Below are positions 15,878-24,513 of a DNA stretch of 41,081 nucleotides, one piece after another. The position numbers were made by a program, and so were the translations under genes. This DNA comes from an uncultured Hyphomicrobiales bacterium (GTDB lineage Bacteria > Pseudomonadota > Alphaproteobacteria > Rhizobiales > Aestuariivirgaceae): assembly GCA_903951595.1 (NCBI GenBank), contig CAJBCQ010000029.1, forward strand, positions 1 through 41,081, read 5' to 3'. The notes beneath the pieces were generated by a model, which saw only the letters and a list, made by a program, of their open reading frames with translations, was not told the origin of the DNA and made no database searches. The first letter of the stretch is position 1. Each line of letters begins with the position of its first letter.

Positions 15878-17226
15878 TGAAGCTAAGGTCTTTGAAGTCG
15901 CAGGCCATTCTGGTTGCTCTTGGCACGAATATTGTCGCCTTGGCGGTGATCGGGTTTCTGCTGCTCGGCCTGTTCCGGCAGGAGATCACGGGGCGCATCC
16001 ATACAGAGATTCATAGCCATCTTCTGCAACTGATCAATACGCTTGCGGTGAACAAGGATGGTGAAGTCATCAAGCGGAAATTGTTGGCTGACACTCGGTT
16101 TCTCAAACCCTTCAGCGGATATTACTGGCAAATCAACCAAAGCAATGCACCAACCTTGCGCTCGCGCTCGCTTTGGGATGAGGTGCTGCAAGTGCCCAGT
16201 GATGTCCAATCCGAAGACGACATTGAATTGGATACTGGCACAAGTCTGGGTCGCTTATTGCTGCGGACACGCACCATTTCCCTGCCAGGCGCAGAGCAAC
16301 CCTTGCAGATTGTCGTTGCCCTGAGTGCCGAGCAGGTTGCCGAGCCTCTCCAAAGCTTTCAGCGCAATCTTTTCGTGTCATTGCTTGTCGTTGGAGCGGG
16401 GCTGACATTGATGGCTGCGATACCATTATGGCTGGCCTTGCGGCCCATGAATCGCCTCACGCGAGAAGTCTTGGAATTGGAACGCGGCAAGCGGCAAGTG
16501 GGGGATAACTATGTCAACGAAATACAGCCCATTGCCACAACCTTGAACCGGTTGCTGCAGGACCAGGAGAAGTCAATCGCGCGCGCACGTGGCAGAGCGG
16601 CAGATTTCGCGCATAGCCTCAAAACGCCGCTGGCAATCATCGAGGCGATGCAACCGATGGTGCGGGAGCAAAATCCGGCATGGGCTTTGGAAATCCGTGC
16701 GCAGACGCAGGAAATCCTGCGGCATGTTGAGCGCGAACTTGCGCGCGCCCGCTCAGCCGCTGGACATGGTGAAGTCGTGCAAGATTTGCGTGATCTTGTT
16801 TCTGGAATTACGAGAACGATTGAGAAATTGCCGCGATCCGAAAATCTCATATTCAATCTTGATATGCCGGATGGAATTACTGTTCGCATGGACAGGGATG
16901 ATCTAACCGAGATCATCGCCAATCTGCTGGACAATGCGCGCAAATGGGCAAGAGGCCAAGTCAGCATCAGGCTTATCTTGCGCGATGGTCAGCACTGGCT
17001 TGAAGTTTGCGATGATGGGCCGGGGGTTTCGCCGCAGATGATTTCAGCTTTGGGTTCAAGAGGCCTCAGGCTTGATGAGCGCACGCTTGGCACCGGCATC
17101 GGCCTAGCGATTGTGAAGGATCTGCTCGATGCGAACGGAATGGCGGTTGAATTTTCGAATGCCCTGCCCTCGGGCCTTCGCGTGCAGTTTCAATTGCCCC
17201 TCACCCAGCCCTTCACACCTTCCTAA
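15874..17226 (+). CDS. Sensor histidine kinase, PhoQ/FeuQ-like
   Basis: 450 residues. TM1 at about 10-32, a ~130-residue periplasmic sensor region, TM2 at about 169-190, HAMP, then HisKA with the H-box DFAHSLKTPLAII near 245 and a HATPase domain with N-box IIANLLDNARKWA, G1 VCDDGPGV and G2 GTGIGLAIV. Everything needed for autophosphorylation is present. It overlaps the response-regulator gene by 4 bp and should phosphorylate it. The HSLKTPLA form of the H-box is typical of the PhoQ-like subgroup. With two acidic exported proteins beside it, a divalent-cation signal is a reasonable guess but is not shown by the sequence. Confidence 0.92.
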   Translation: MMKLRSLKSQAILVALGTNIVALAVIGFLLLGLFRQEITGRIHTEIHSHLLQLINTLAVNKDGEVIKRKLLADTRFLKPFSGYYWQINQSNAPTLRSRSLWDEVLQVPSDVQSEDDIELDTGTSLGRLLLRTRTISLPGAEQPLQIVVALSAEQVAEPLQSFQRNLFVSLLVVGAGLTLMAAIPLWLALRPMNRLTREVLELERGKRQVGDNYVNEIQPIATTLNRLLQDQEKSIARARGRAADFAHSLKTPLAIIEAMQPMVREQNPAWALEIRAQTQEILRHVERELARARSAAGHGEVVQDLRDLVSGITRTIEKLPRSENLIFNLDMPDGITVRMDRDDLTEIIANLLDNARKWARGQVSIRLILRDGQHWLEVCDDGPGVSPQMISALGSRGLRLDERTLGTGIGLAIVKDLLDANGMAVEFSNALPSGLRVQFQLPLTQPFTPS

Positions 17227-17321
17227 AATTCGCCCGCGCAAGGCGGCAGGGGCAAAGCGCGTGGTAAAGCTGCCGCGCTAAAATTTTCATCCACCGACAG
17301 CTTTTTCGCGTATGATCCAGC

Positions 17322-17699
17322 ATGATGAAGCACAGCCATGAGACTAAGCTCACTGTTTGGTTCGATGGGGCCTGCCCGGTCTGTCAGCGCGAGATTGCGC
17401 TCATGCGGCGGCTGGATTGGCGGCGGGCTATCGAATTCGTGGATCTGCAGTCGCCGGAGTCGGTCTGCCCGCTGGATCGGGCCGCATTGCTGGCTCGGTT
17501 TCATGCGCGGGAAGTTGGCGGGGAAATCGTTTCGGGTGCTGCGGCTTTCGCGGCCATGTGGCGGGCCATCCCGCTATTGCGTCCACTGGGTCTTGCTGCA
17601 CGGTGGGCGCCGATCTTAAGGGTTCTGGAGCAGCTTTATCTCCAGTTCCTCAAAGTCAGGCCACGCCTTGGCGCGTGGCTTTCGGCTAATTCCCAGTAA
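17322..17699 (+). CDS. DUF393 (thiol-disulfide oxidoreductase DCC family) protein
   Basis: 125 residues with the defining DxxCPxC motif near the N-terminus (WFDGACPVCQREI), followed by RRLDWRRAIEFVDLQ, as in the DCC family. A thioredoxin-like redox role is assumed from the CxxC pair; no member function is certain. Start is the ATG at 17322 or 17325. The 3' end overlaps the convergent glycosyltransferase gene by 14 bp. The 95 bp before it, after the kinase gene, contain no convincing terminator. Confidence 0.88.
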   Translation: MMKHSHETKLTVWFDGACPVCQREIALMRRLDWRRAIEFVDLQSPESVCPLDRAALLARFHAREVGGEIVSGAAAFAAMWRAIPLLRPLGLAARWAPILRVLEQLYLQFLKVRPRLGAWLSANSQ

Positions 17700-18627
17700 T
17701 GTCGCCGTAAGGGCGCGCGGGAACACCGAGAGCTTTTTGCAGATAGCCAGTTGCCGTTCCCATATTTCGCACCGCCTGTAGGGTGCCACCTGCGCCCGTC
17801 AGCGGTATACAGAGAAATTGCAGCAAGGCGAAGGTACCAAGGCCGATGGATGCGATGATGTTCATGGTTCTGCTTTTGGGGCCAGCCGACGCCTTGATCT
17901 GTTCACGGGCGCGCAAGAAGAAATAACTGAAATTCACTCGCTCAGCGGGCCATGTTTCATGCACTATGGCCGCAGGCACCCAGCTTGCGCGATAGCCGCG
18001 CGCAAGGGCCTGGCGGAATAATTCACGGTCCTCGCCGGAAAGCAAGGCCACATCAAAACGCAAGCCGGAAGTGGCGAATACCGCGCTGTCGATGAGGCAG
18101 TTATTGGTGCACACTGGCACATTCACGCGCATTCTTGCCTTGCGTGCGGCGCGCCGATCAAAGCGTTGGGTAAGGCCCTTCTCCACAAATCGGCACATGG
18201 CGGTCTTGGGGCCGGGCGCAAACTTCACGCGCACGGGGCCACCCAGAAAATCGCCTCTGTCGGCCTGCCAAGCGGCCACGAGATGCTGGAGCCAGCCAGC
18301 ATCCACAACCTCATCATCATCCACAAACAGCACCGCGGTCGCACCTGCCGCCAAGGCCTTTTCCACGGCCAAGTTGCGGGCGCGCGAAATGCCGGTCACG
18401 GGTTCCAGCGCATAAATAAAGTTCTCGCCCCGAAGCTCACTTTCTACGATGGCTTTTGAATGGGGGCCTGTGTCATTCTCCACCACCACAAACAGGGTGC
18501 GCGCGTTGAGGGGCTTGTTCAAAGCGACAAAAGACTTTAGCAGCGCCGTCAGCATGACGGGGCGTTGTCGGGTCAAACAACAAACGGCAATCATCGGGGG
18601 CATTCTGCCACTCGTAGAGGGTTTCAT
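17686..18627 (-). CDS. Family 2 glycosyltransferase
   Basis: 313 residues. It begins with the GT-A nucleotide-binding strand IAVCCLTRQRPVMLTALL, has GISRARNLAVEKA and the DXD-type FVDDDEVVD near residue 100, and an acceptor-side motif GEDRELF near 217. A single or paired hydrophobic segment follows near residues 258-280 (FALLQFLCIPLTG), suggesting membrane association. The acceptor is unknown; no polysaccharide cluster surrounds it. The start may be ATG 18627 or the ATG eight codons downstream at 18603, which has a better ribosome site (GAGTGGCAGA). Confidence 0.87.
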   Translation of the reverse strand: MKPSTSGRMPPMIAVCCLTRQRPVMLTALLKSFVALNKPLNARTLFVVVENDTGPHSKAIVESELRGENFIYALEPVTGISRARNLAVEKALAAGATAVLFVDDDEVVDAGWLQHLVAAWQADRGDFLGGPVRVKFAPGPKTAMCRFVEKGLTQRFDRRAARKARMRVNVPVCTNNCLIDSAVFATSGLRFDVALLSGEDRELFRQALARGYRASWVPAAIVHETWPAERVNFSYFFLRAREQIKASAGPKSRTMNIIASIGLGTFALLQFLCIPLTGAGGTLQAVRNMGTATGYLQKALGVPARPYGDITGN

Positions 18628-18713
18628 TGGCCCATTAATTCAATTTGGGTGTAAAAATCAATGAAACACTCTTAAGGTTGTCATTCAGCAGTTTATTGAA
18701 GACGGAGAGCCAC

Positions 18714-19847
18714 ATGAAACTCGAAGCAAATGGCGTCTTTCTGGGCCGCATCTGGCAGCCCGGTGTGGGCCCTGCGGTTGTCAGCCTGCGGGATGGCGAT
18801 TTGTGGGACATCACCTCCACCATCGCCCCCGTGGTGCGCGACATTGCTGAAATGGATAATCCGGCAGCTTATGTGCAATCAGCCCCCGGCGTGAAAGTTG
18901 GTCCGCTTGCCGCGATTGCCGCCAATAAGGTCGGCGATCTCACGCGCCCGCATCTTCTGGCCCCTTGCGATATGCAGGCGGTGAAGGCGTGCGGTGTCAC
19001 TTTCGCCCGTTCCATGGTGGAGCGCGTCATTGAGGAAAAGGCCGCAGGCAACCCCGCCAAGGCCGAAGCCATTCGCGCCAAGATCGCGCAAGCCATCGGC
19101 AACAGCCTGCGGAATATCAAGGCCGGTTCACCCGAAGCGGCCCAGGTGAAAGCAGCCCTCATCGAAGAAGGGCTGTGGTCGCAATATCTGGAAGTGGGCA
19201 TCGGGCCGGATGCGGAAGTGTTCTCCAAGGCGCAAACGCTTTCCTCGATGGGTACAGGGGCGCAAGTGGGGCTGCATCCCATTTCAAAATGGAACAATCC
19301 AGAGCCGGAAATCGTGCTCACCGTATCCTCCAAGGGCCGCATCGTGGGGGCCGCCTTGGGCAATGATGTGAACTTGCGCGATGTGGAAGGCCGTTCGGCG
19401 CTTCTGCTTTCCAAGGCGAAAGACAACAATGCCAGCTGCGCCATTGGCCCCTTCATCCGGCTTTTCGATGCAAGCTATGGGCTGGATGATGTACGCAAGG
19501 CCGAGCTGTCACTGACTGTCACGGGTGAGGATGGCTATGTGCTGAAAGGCCATTCCTCGATGAAGGAAATCAGCCGCGATCCTGAAGAACTCGTGCGGCA
19601 AACGGTGGGGCGGCACCATCAATATCCAGATGGCTTCATGCTGTTCTGCGGCACGCTTTTCGCACCCACCGAAGACCGCGATGTAAAGGGCGAAGGCTTT
19701 ACGCATAAGCTGGGGGATGTGGTGGAGATTTCCAACGACCGGCTCGGCACGCTTACCAATGTGGTGCGGCTTTCCACCGAATGTGCCGAATGGACCTTCG
19801 GCATGCGCGAGCTGATGCGTAATCTGGCGGGGCGGGGTTTGTTGTAA
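18714..19847 (+). CDS. Fumarylacetoacetate hydrolase family protein, possibly a 2-keto-3-deoxy sugar acid dehydratase
   Basis: Start moved to ATG 18714 (GGAGAGCCAC upstream), giving 377 residues; the track adds 23 residues. The C-terminal half holds the FAH fold signatures: NPEPEIVLTVSSKGRIVGAALGNDVNLRDVEGR and KDNNASCAIGPFIRLFD, with acidic metal ligands in the NPEPE segment. The overall length and the GTGAQVGLHPISKWNNPEPE motif are close to the 2-keto-3-deoxy-pentonate dehydratase branch (as in Caulobacter XylX) more than to true fumarylacetoacetases. Substrate remains a guess because no sugar-acid pathway genes are adjacent; an EamA exporter gene is tail-to-tail with it. Confidence 0.82.
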   Translation: MKLEANGVFLGRIWQPGVGPAVVSLRDGDLWDITSTIAPVVRDIAEMDNPAAYVQSAPGVKVGPLAAIAANKVGDLTRPHLLAPCDMQAVKACGVTFARSMVERVIEEKAAGNPAKAEAIRAKIAQAIGNSLRNIKAGSPEAAQVKAALIEEGLWSQYLEVGIGPDAEVFSKAQTLSSMGTGAQVGLHPISKWNNPEPEIVLTVSSKGRIVGAALGNDVNLRDVEGRSALLLSKAKDNNASCAIGPFIRLFDASYGLDDVRKAELSLTVTGEDGYVLKGHSSMKEISRDPEELVRQTVGRHHQYPDGFMLFCGTLFAPTEDRDVKGEGFTHKLGDVVEISNDRLGTLTNVVRLSTECAEWTFGMRELMRNLAGRGLL

Positions 19848-19848
19848 T

Positions 19849-20745
19849 TCAGCGATTCTGCCGCTGCCATTCCATCAGCAAATGGGCCACCAATGCGGTG
19901 AATACGATGAGGCCACCTGCCAATGTGCGGGTGGTCGGCACTTCTTCATGCACAAGCCAAACCCAGATGGGGCCGGAAATGGGCTCCAAGGTGCCGATGA
20001 GGGCCGTCAAGGCAGCAGGCACCAGCCTTGCACCGGTGGCGAATAAGGCAAGGCCGAGGCCTAAGTTCAACGCGCCGAATGCGAATAGCAGGCCGTAATC
20101 CAGCGCACTCACCACAAAATTCGTGGCCATCACGCCCGAAACACAAGCGGCAATGACCACGCCCAGACACACGGCCGGCATCATACGCACACCCGAATGG
20201 CGGCGGGTGATAACGGTGGCCGTGGCGAAAGCGAAGGCGATGAGCAGTGCCAATCCGTCTCCAATTGGCGAGACTTTGCCACCGAAGGAATCAGACACCA
20301 TAACGGCAACGCCAGTAATCACGGCAGCAATCGCCCCCCATGTGGCGGCTGAAACGCGCTCACGGAACAAAGCCCAAGCCAGAAGGGCTGCGATCAGCGG
20401 CACGCCTGCCTGTATCAGCAGAATGTTGGCAACGGTGGTGTGCTTCAACGCCACGACGAAACTTGTTGAGGCAATCGCAAAGCAGGCCGCCACGCCAAGG
20501 CCGGGAATTCCCATGCCCTTGAACATGGCCAGCGTGCCGCGCGGGCCATCGCGCCACAGCATGAAGCCGAACAGAAACACAGCGGCAAAGAAGGAGCGCC
20601 AGAAAACGATGGTCCAGCTGTCCGTAGTTTCTAAAAATCGGGCAATGGTGCCGCCAAAGCTCCAGACAAGGGCAGAGCCTGCGACAAGCAAAATGCCGCG
20701 TGAAGTATCCGCCGATTTGGCAGCTATGCTGGTGACGCTATTCAT
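19849..20745 (-). CDS. EamA/DMT-family permease
   Basis: 298 residues from the ATG at 20745, matching the ~300-residue, ten-helix DMT proteins; the track start at 20826 would add 27 residues without TM character. Two EamA repeats are visible, each with a typical opening (GILLVAGSALVWSFGG at the N-terminus; DGLALLIAFAFATATVITRR in the middle) and the terminal GTLEPISGPIWVWLVHEEVPT motif. Probably exports a small metabolite. It is divergent from the SDR gene at 20865 and has no other functional clue. Confidence 0.88.
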   Translation of the reverse strand: MNSVTSIAAKSADTSRGILLVAGSALVWSFGGTIARFLETTDSWTIVFWRSFFAAVFLFGFMLWRDGPRGTLAMFKGMGIPGLGVAACFAIASTSFVVALKHTTVANILLIQAGVPLIAALLAWALFRERVSAATWGAIAAVITGVAVMVSDSFGGKVSPIGDGLALLIAFAFATATVITRRHSGVRMMPAVCLGVVIAACVSGVMATNFVVSALDYGLLFAFGALNLGLGLALFATGARLVPAALTALIGTLEPISGPIWVWLVHEEVPTTRTLAGGLIVFTALVAHLLMEWQRQNR

Positions 20746-20864
20746 GAGTGGAAGATGGAGCAGGTTTGCGGCGTTGTCAGGCAAAAAAGCGACATGCAAC
20801 GGCACCATTGCGCTCAAGGGCTGCATGGCGGAATATCGCCACCTTATTGTGAAAAGGGCCGAAC

Positions 20865-21626
20865 ATGACCGACATCCTCTCCAATGACCTTAAAGGCAAG
20901 CGCGTTCTCATCACTGGTTCCAGCCGGGGCATTGGCGCTGCCGCTGCGCGGGCTTTTGCGGAGGCGGGCGCCCGTGTCATGCTGCACGCGCATGCCACCC
21001 TTGCACCCGCCGAAGCCTTAGCCAAGGAAATCGGCGCGGTTGGCGTCATGCAGGGCGATTTCACGGATATGGACCAAGTCAGGCGCGTGGTGGCAGGTGC
21101 CATCGACAAGCTCGGCGGGCTTGATGTGCTCATCAATAATGCGGGCACCATGGTCGGGCGCAAACGGCTTTCCGAACTCACCGATGAATTCATCTCGCAA
21201 GTGTTCGACCTCAACACGCGCTCGGCCATCATGGCATCTCAGGCCGCTTATTCGGCCCTGAAGGAAAGTCGGGGTTGCATCATCAACACGGTGTCGATTG
21301 CATCGCGCACGGGCGGCAGCATGGGATCGGGCATGTATGCCGCCTCCAAGGGTTTCCTCTCGACCTATACGCACGGGCTTGCGGTGGAATTGTCGCCAGA
21401 CCAAATCCGCGTGAACGGCGTGTCACCCGGCACCATCATGACGGATTTCCATCGCCGCTACACAACACCCGAACGGCTTGCAAATATCGCCAAGGCCGTG
21501 CCGCTGGGCCGTCTTGGCACGGATGAGGATTGTGTGGGGGCATATTTGTTCCTCGCCAGCAACGCCTTGTCCGGCTATATGACCGGCCAGATTCTGGAAG
21601 TGAATGGCGGGCAATTGATGCCATGA
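20865..21626 (+). CDS. SDR-family oxidoreductase
   Basis: 253 residues with the full classical short-chain dehydrogenase pattern: TGSSRGIG cofactor loop, NNAG, catalytic Ser in NTVSIAS, YAASK for Tyr/Lys, and a C-terminal VNGGQLMP. Closest in style to 3-oxoacyl-ACP reductase-like enzymes. Its stop overlaps the FAD-reductase start by ATGA, so the two are co-expressed and may act in one oxidative pathway. Substrate unknown. Confidence 0.9.
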   Translation: MTDILSNDLKGKRVLITGSSRGIGAAAARAFAEAGARVMLHAHATLAPAEALAKEIGAVGVMQGDFTDMDQVRRVVAGAIDKLGGLDVLINNAGTMVGRKRLSELTDEFISQVFDLNTRSAIMASQAAYSALKESRGCIINTVSIASRTGGSMGSGMYAASKGFLSTYTHGLAVELSPDQIRVNGVSPGTIMTDFHRRYTTPERLANIAKAVPLGRLGTDEDCVGAYLFLASNALSGYMTGQILEVNGGQLMP

Positions 21627-22831
21627 CGGAAAATTTTGGGTGCATCATTCTGGGTGGCGGCCATGCCGCTGCGGAAGCCGCACTTTGCTTGCGTAAAGAA
21701 GGTTTTGAAGGGTCCATCCTGATGGCAGGCGATGAGCCCAGCCTGCCCTATCAGCGCCCACCGCTGTCCAAAACCTACCTGGCGGAAGATGTGACCGCCG
21801 ACAGCCTGCTCATCCGCGAGAGCCAAGCCTATGTGGGGGCAAATATCACCGTGCGGGTGAATGCGCGCGCGGTGAAGCTGGATGCGGCGTCCCGCGTGGT
21901 GACATTTGCTGATGGGGTGCAAGCCCAATATGGCAAGCTCATCCTCGCCACAGGTGCAAGGCCGCGAAAGCTTGTCGGCGCAGGTCATCTGAAGGTGCAT
22001 TACATCCGCACGCTGGCGGATATTGACGGGCTTCGCGCCGTTATCGCGCCGGGCAAGCGCGCGCTCATTATCGGGGGCGGCTATATCGGGCTTGAAGCTG
22101 CCGCCATGCTGAAAAAGCTTGGGCTTCATGTCACGGTGCTGGAAGCGATGGAGCGCATTTTGCAGCGCGTGACGGCGGCACCTTTATCTGAATTTTACAC
22201 GCGCATCCACCGCGAGGAAGGCGTTGAGATCCTCACCGGCGTCAGCATCAAGTCTTTGCGCGCTGATGGGGCAGAACTTGCCGATGGCCGCTTTGTGCCC
22301 GCAGATGTGCTGATTGCAGGCATTGGCGTGTTGCCGAATATCGAGCTTGCCGAAATGGCGGGTTTGCGAATGGAAGCCGGTGCCGTGTTTGTGGATTCGC
22401 ATTGCCGCACATCGGATGAAAACATCTATGCGGCGGGTGATTGCACCAGCTTTTTCAGCCCACATTATGAACGTCTCACGCGGCTGGAATCGGTACAGAA
22501 CGCAAATGATCAGGCGCGGGTGGCGGCGGCGAATATCGCAGGCCATGTCAGCGTTTATGATGTGCTGCCGTGGTTCTGGTCAGACCAATATGATCTGAAA
22601 TTGCAAATTGCCGGGCTTTCGCAGGGCTATGACGAAGTGGTGCTGCGCGGGGATTCCGCGACGGGGCGCAGCTTTGCCGCCTTTTATTTCGCCCAAGGCC
22701 GCTTGATTGCGGTGGATGCGGTGAACCGGCCCAGAGAGTTTCTTCTGGCAAAACGCTTGATTGCCGCGAAGGTGTCACCAGATCGCAATATTTTGCAGGA
22801 TGAAACGGCAGACTTGAAAAAACTTCTTTAG
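21623..22831 (+). CDS. FAD-dependent NAD(P)H:ferredoxin reductase (HcaD/rhodocoxin-reductase type)
   Basis: Start taken at ATG 21623, overlapping the SDR stop; this gives 402 residues and places the FAD motif at the N-terminus (CIILGGGHAAAEAALCL). A second dinucleotide motif for NAD(P)H is LIIGGGYIGLEAAAML, followed by GIGVLPNIELAE and the FAD-ribityl motif IYAAGDCT. The order and length match ferredoxin reductases of Rieske dioxygenase and P450 systems. No ferredoxin, P450 or oxygenase gene is present nearby, so the electron acceptor must be encoded elsewhere. Converges on the sulfatase gene with an 11-bp gap. Confidence 0.9.
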   Translation: MTENFGCIILGGGHAAAEAALCLRKEGFEGSILMAGDEPSLPYQRPPLSKTYLAEDVTADSLLIRESQAYVGANITVRVNARAVKLDAASRVVTFADGVQAQYGKLILATGARPRKLVGAGHLKVHYIRTLADIDGLRAVIAPGKRALIIGGGYIGLEAAAMLKKLGLHVTVLEAMERILQRVTAAPLSEFYTRIHREEGVEILTGVSIKSLRADGAELADGRFVPADVLIAGIGVLPNIELAEMAGLRMEAGAVFVDSHCRTSDENIYAAGDCTSFFSPHYERLTRLESVQNANDQARVAAANIAGHVSVYDVLPWFWSDQYDLKLQIAGLSQGYDEVVLRGDSATGRSFAAFYFAQGRLIAVDAVNRPREFLLAKRLIAAKVSPDRNILQDETADLKKLL

Positions 22832-22842
22832 AAACCCGCTTC

Positions 22843-24447
22843 TCAATCAAACAACTGCCGCTGTATCACCGCCATCTCGGGCACACCTGCCGTTCCCTCA
22901 TCGCAAGTCTTTACCAGATGCAGGAAGAAGCGGTCATCTATGCCAAGCTTCAATGTGTCCGAGATCAGCGGTGGGAAGCAGAAAAGTGGCTTGCCGTTGA
23001 GGCGATCGCGCAGGGCCTTGCCCATGCCTTCCTCACTCGAAGCAGAAAGCACCGGCACCTGATGCAGGCGCGGGTCTTGGTTGGATTTGATGCCCATTTT
23101 GATCTGGTGCATGCGCGTTCCGGGCAGGTGATCGCCGAATGCGATGATGGCAAAGGGGCGCCCGCGCGCTTTCACCTTCTCCACAAAATCCGAAAATGCC
23201 GTCACTGCATGGTTGAACCGGTTGTGATAATCACAGGCACCGTGCTTGCCGGGTAAGTGGCAGTCGGGCTTGGCCCTGTAAGGCCCATGGGTTTCCACCG
23301 TCACGACATAGGCAAATTGCGGCTTCTCGCCCACACTATGTTCCAGCACCTTGGCATAAAGATGATCATCCGTGGGCCAGATGTCCTTGGTGATCGTTAG
23401 GCCCATTTCGTCGGAGCTATCGAAGCTCTCGAACCCCAAGCGCGGATAGTTCTGGTCGCGTAGCCAAAAGCGTGGCGTGTAATTGTGATAGGCGCGCGCG
23501 GTATAGCCATGCTCGACCAAAAGGCGCGGCAGGGTGCGGGCGTTTTTGGAGAAATAAGTATTGTAATGCTGGAACGGAATGATGCCGGAGCGGAAGGCTT
23601 TCATCGAAACCCCGGTCAGCACTTCAAATTCCGCATTGGGCGTGGTGCCGCCATAGATGGGTGAAATGGCTTGGCCTTCGGCAAAGCCCAGCGCGGCCAA
23701 GCGGTTGAGCGGTGATTGGGTATCAGTCGGATCGCGCCACCAAGCCTCGCCCAGAACGATGTAAATATCCGGCTTGGGTTCTTGCGCCGCCACCGGGGCA
23801 GCACCGATCAGGCGGTCCATCGCGGCGGTCACTTCATCAGCGGTGAAATCAGCCACCCAAACCCCAGCGGTTGAGAAATAAAGATGCGTGGCGATGCCGT
23901 TCATGCGCTCGCTCTCAGCTTGGCTGAAAGTGAGGTTTTCGATGCCATAATCAACACCATTATCATGAATGAACTTCACCACCGTTTCGATGCGATAGGT
24001 GGAAAGAAGTCCAAAACACAGCGCGAAAACAGGCAGGCTGTAACGGGTGAAACGCAGATTGCGGAAATAGTAGATGGCGGCCGGAAAAATCCAAATGCCC
24101 ATCAGCCAATTCTGCCAGCTCACATAGGCAAAAAGATGCGTGCTTTGCTCGGCGAGGAATAGATCGCTTACCTGAAACGGCTCACCCGTCGCCTCGCGCT
24201 TGATGGCTGAAGCCGTGCCAATGATCAGCAGGATGGAAGCCAGAAGAAGTGCCGATGGCACAAGGCGGGCAAAGGCAGCGAAAACGCCCAAGGCGATGAA
24301 GGGCACCACCATGCGTGACAGGCCAAAGTGCCAAAGATCACGGCCCTGTAAAAATTCAGCATCCCACCGACCAAGCCAAGCGGTGATAGCCAACAGGATG
24401 AGATAGGCAAGCGCGAATTTCGCGATCGCGGGTAGATAACGAGACAT
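22843..24447 (-). CDS. LTA-synthase-like sulfatase / phosphoglycerol transferase family membrane enzyme
   Basis: 534 residues from ATG 24447 (the track starts six codons earlier at a TTG). About five TM helices fill the first ~180 residues; the rest is an extracytoplasmic alkaline-phosphatase-superfamily domain. Recognisable sites are PDIYIVLGEAWW, YGGTTPNAEFEVLTG (catalytic Thr as in LtaS), VETHGPY and FGDHLPG. In Gram-negative bacteria such proteins transfer phosphoglycerol or phosphoethanolamine to periplasmic glucans or lipids; the acceptor here cannot be told. Confidence 0.87.
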   Translation of the reverse strand: MSRYLPAIAKFALAYLILLAITAWLGRWDAEFLQGRDLWHFGLSRMVVPFIALGVFAAFARLVPSALLLASILLIIGTASAIKREATGEPFQVSDLFLAEQSTHLFAYVSWQNWLMGIWIFPAAIYYFRNLRFTRYSLPVFALCFGLLSTYRIETVVKFIHDNGVDYGIENLTFSQAESERMNGIATHLYFSTAGVWVADFTADEVTAAMDRLIGAAPVAAQEPKPDIYIVLGEAWWRDPTDTQSPLNRLAALGFAEGQAISPIYGGTTPNAEFEVLTGVSMKAFRSGIIPFQHYNTYFSKNARTLPRLLVEHGYTARAYHNYTPRFWLRDQNYPRLGFESFDSSDEMGLTITKDIWPTDDHLYAKVLEHSVGEKPQFAYVVTVETHGPYRAKPDCHLPGKHGACDYHNRFNHAVTAFSDFVEKVKARGRPFAIIAFGDHLPGTRMHQIKMGIKSNQDPRLHQVPVLSASSEEGMGKALRDRLNGKPLFCFPPLISDTLKLGIDDRFFLHLVKTCDEGTAGVPEMAVIQRQLFD

Positions 24448-24513
24448 GGATGAGCAACGCACCAAGAAAAGGGGAAAATTTAATGTAACGATATTGTGAC
24501 AGAATTGCAGCAG

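Noticed and set aside
17256-17287. Weak inverted repeat AGCGCG...CGCGCT after the kinase gene as a terminator
   Set aside because: Only six base pairs with a 12-nt loop and followed by AAAATTTT rather than a T-run.
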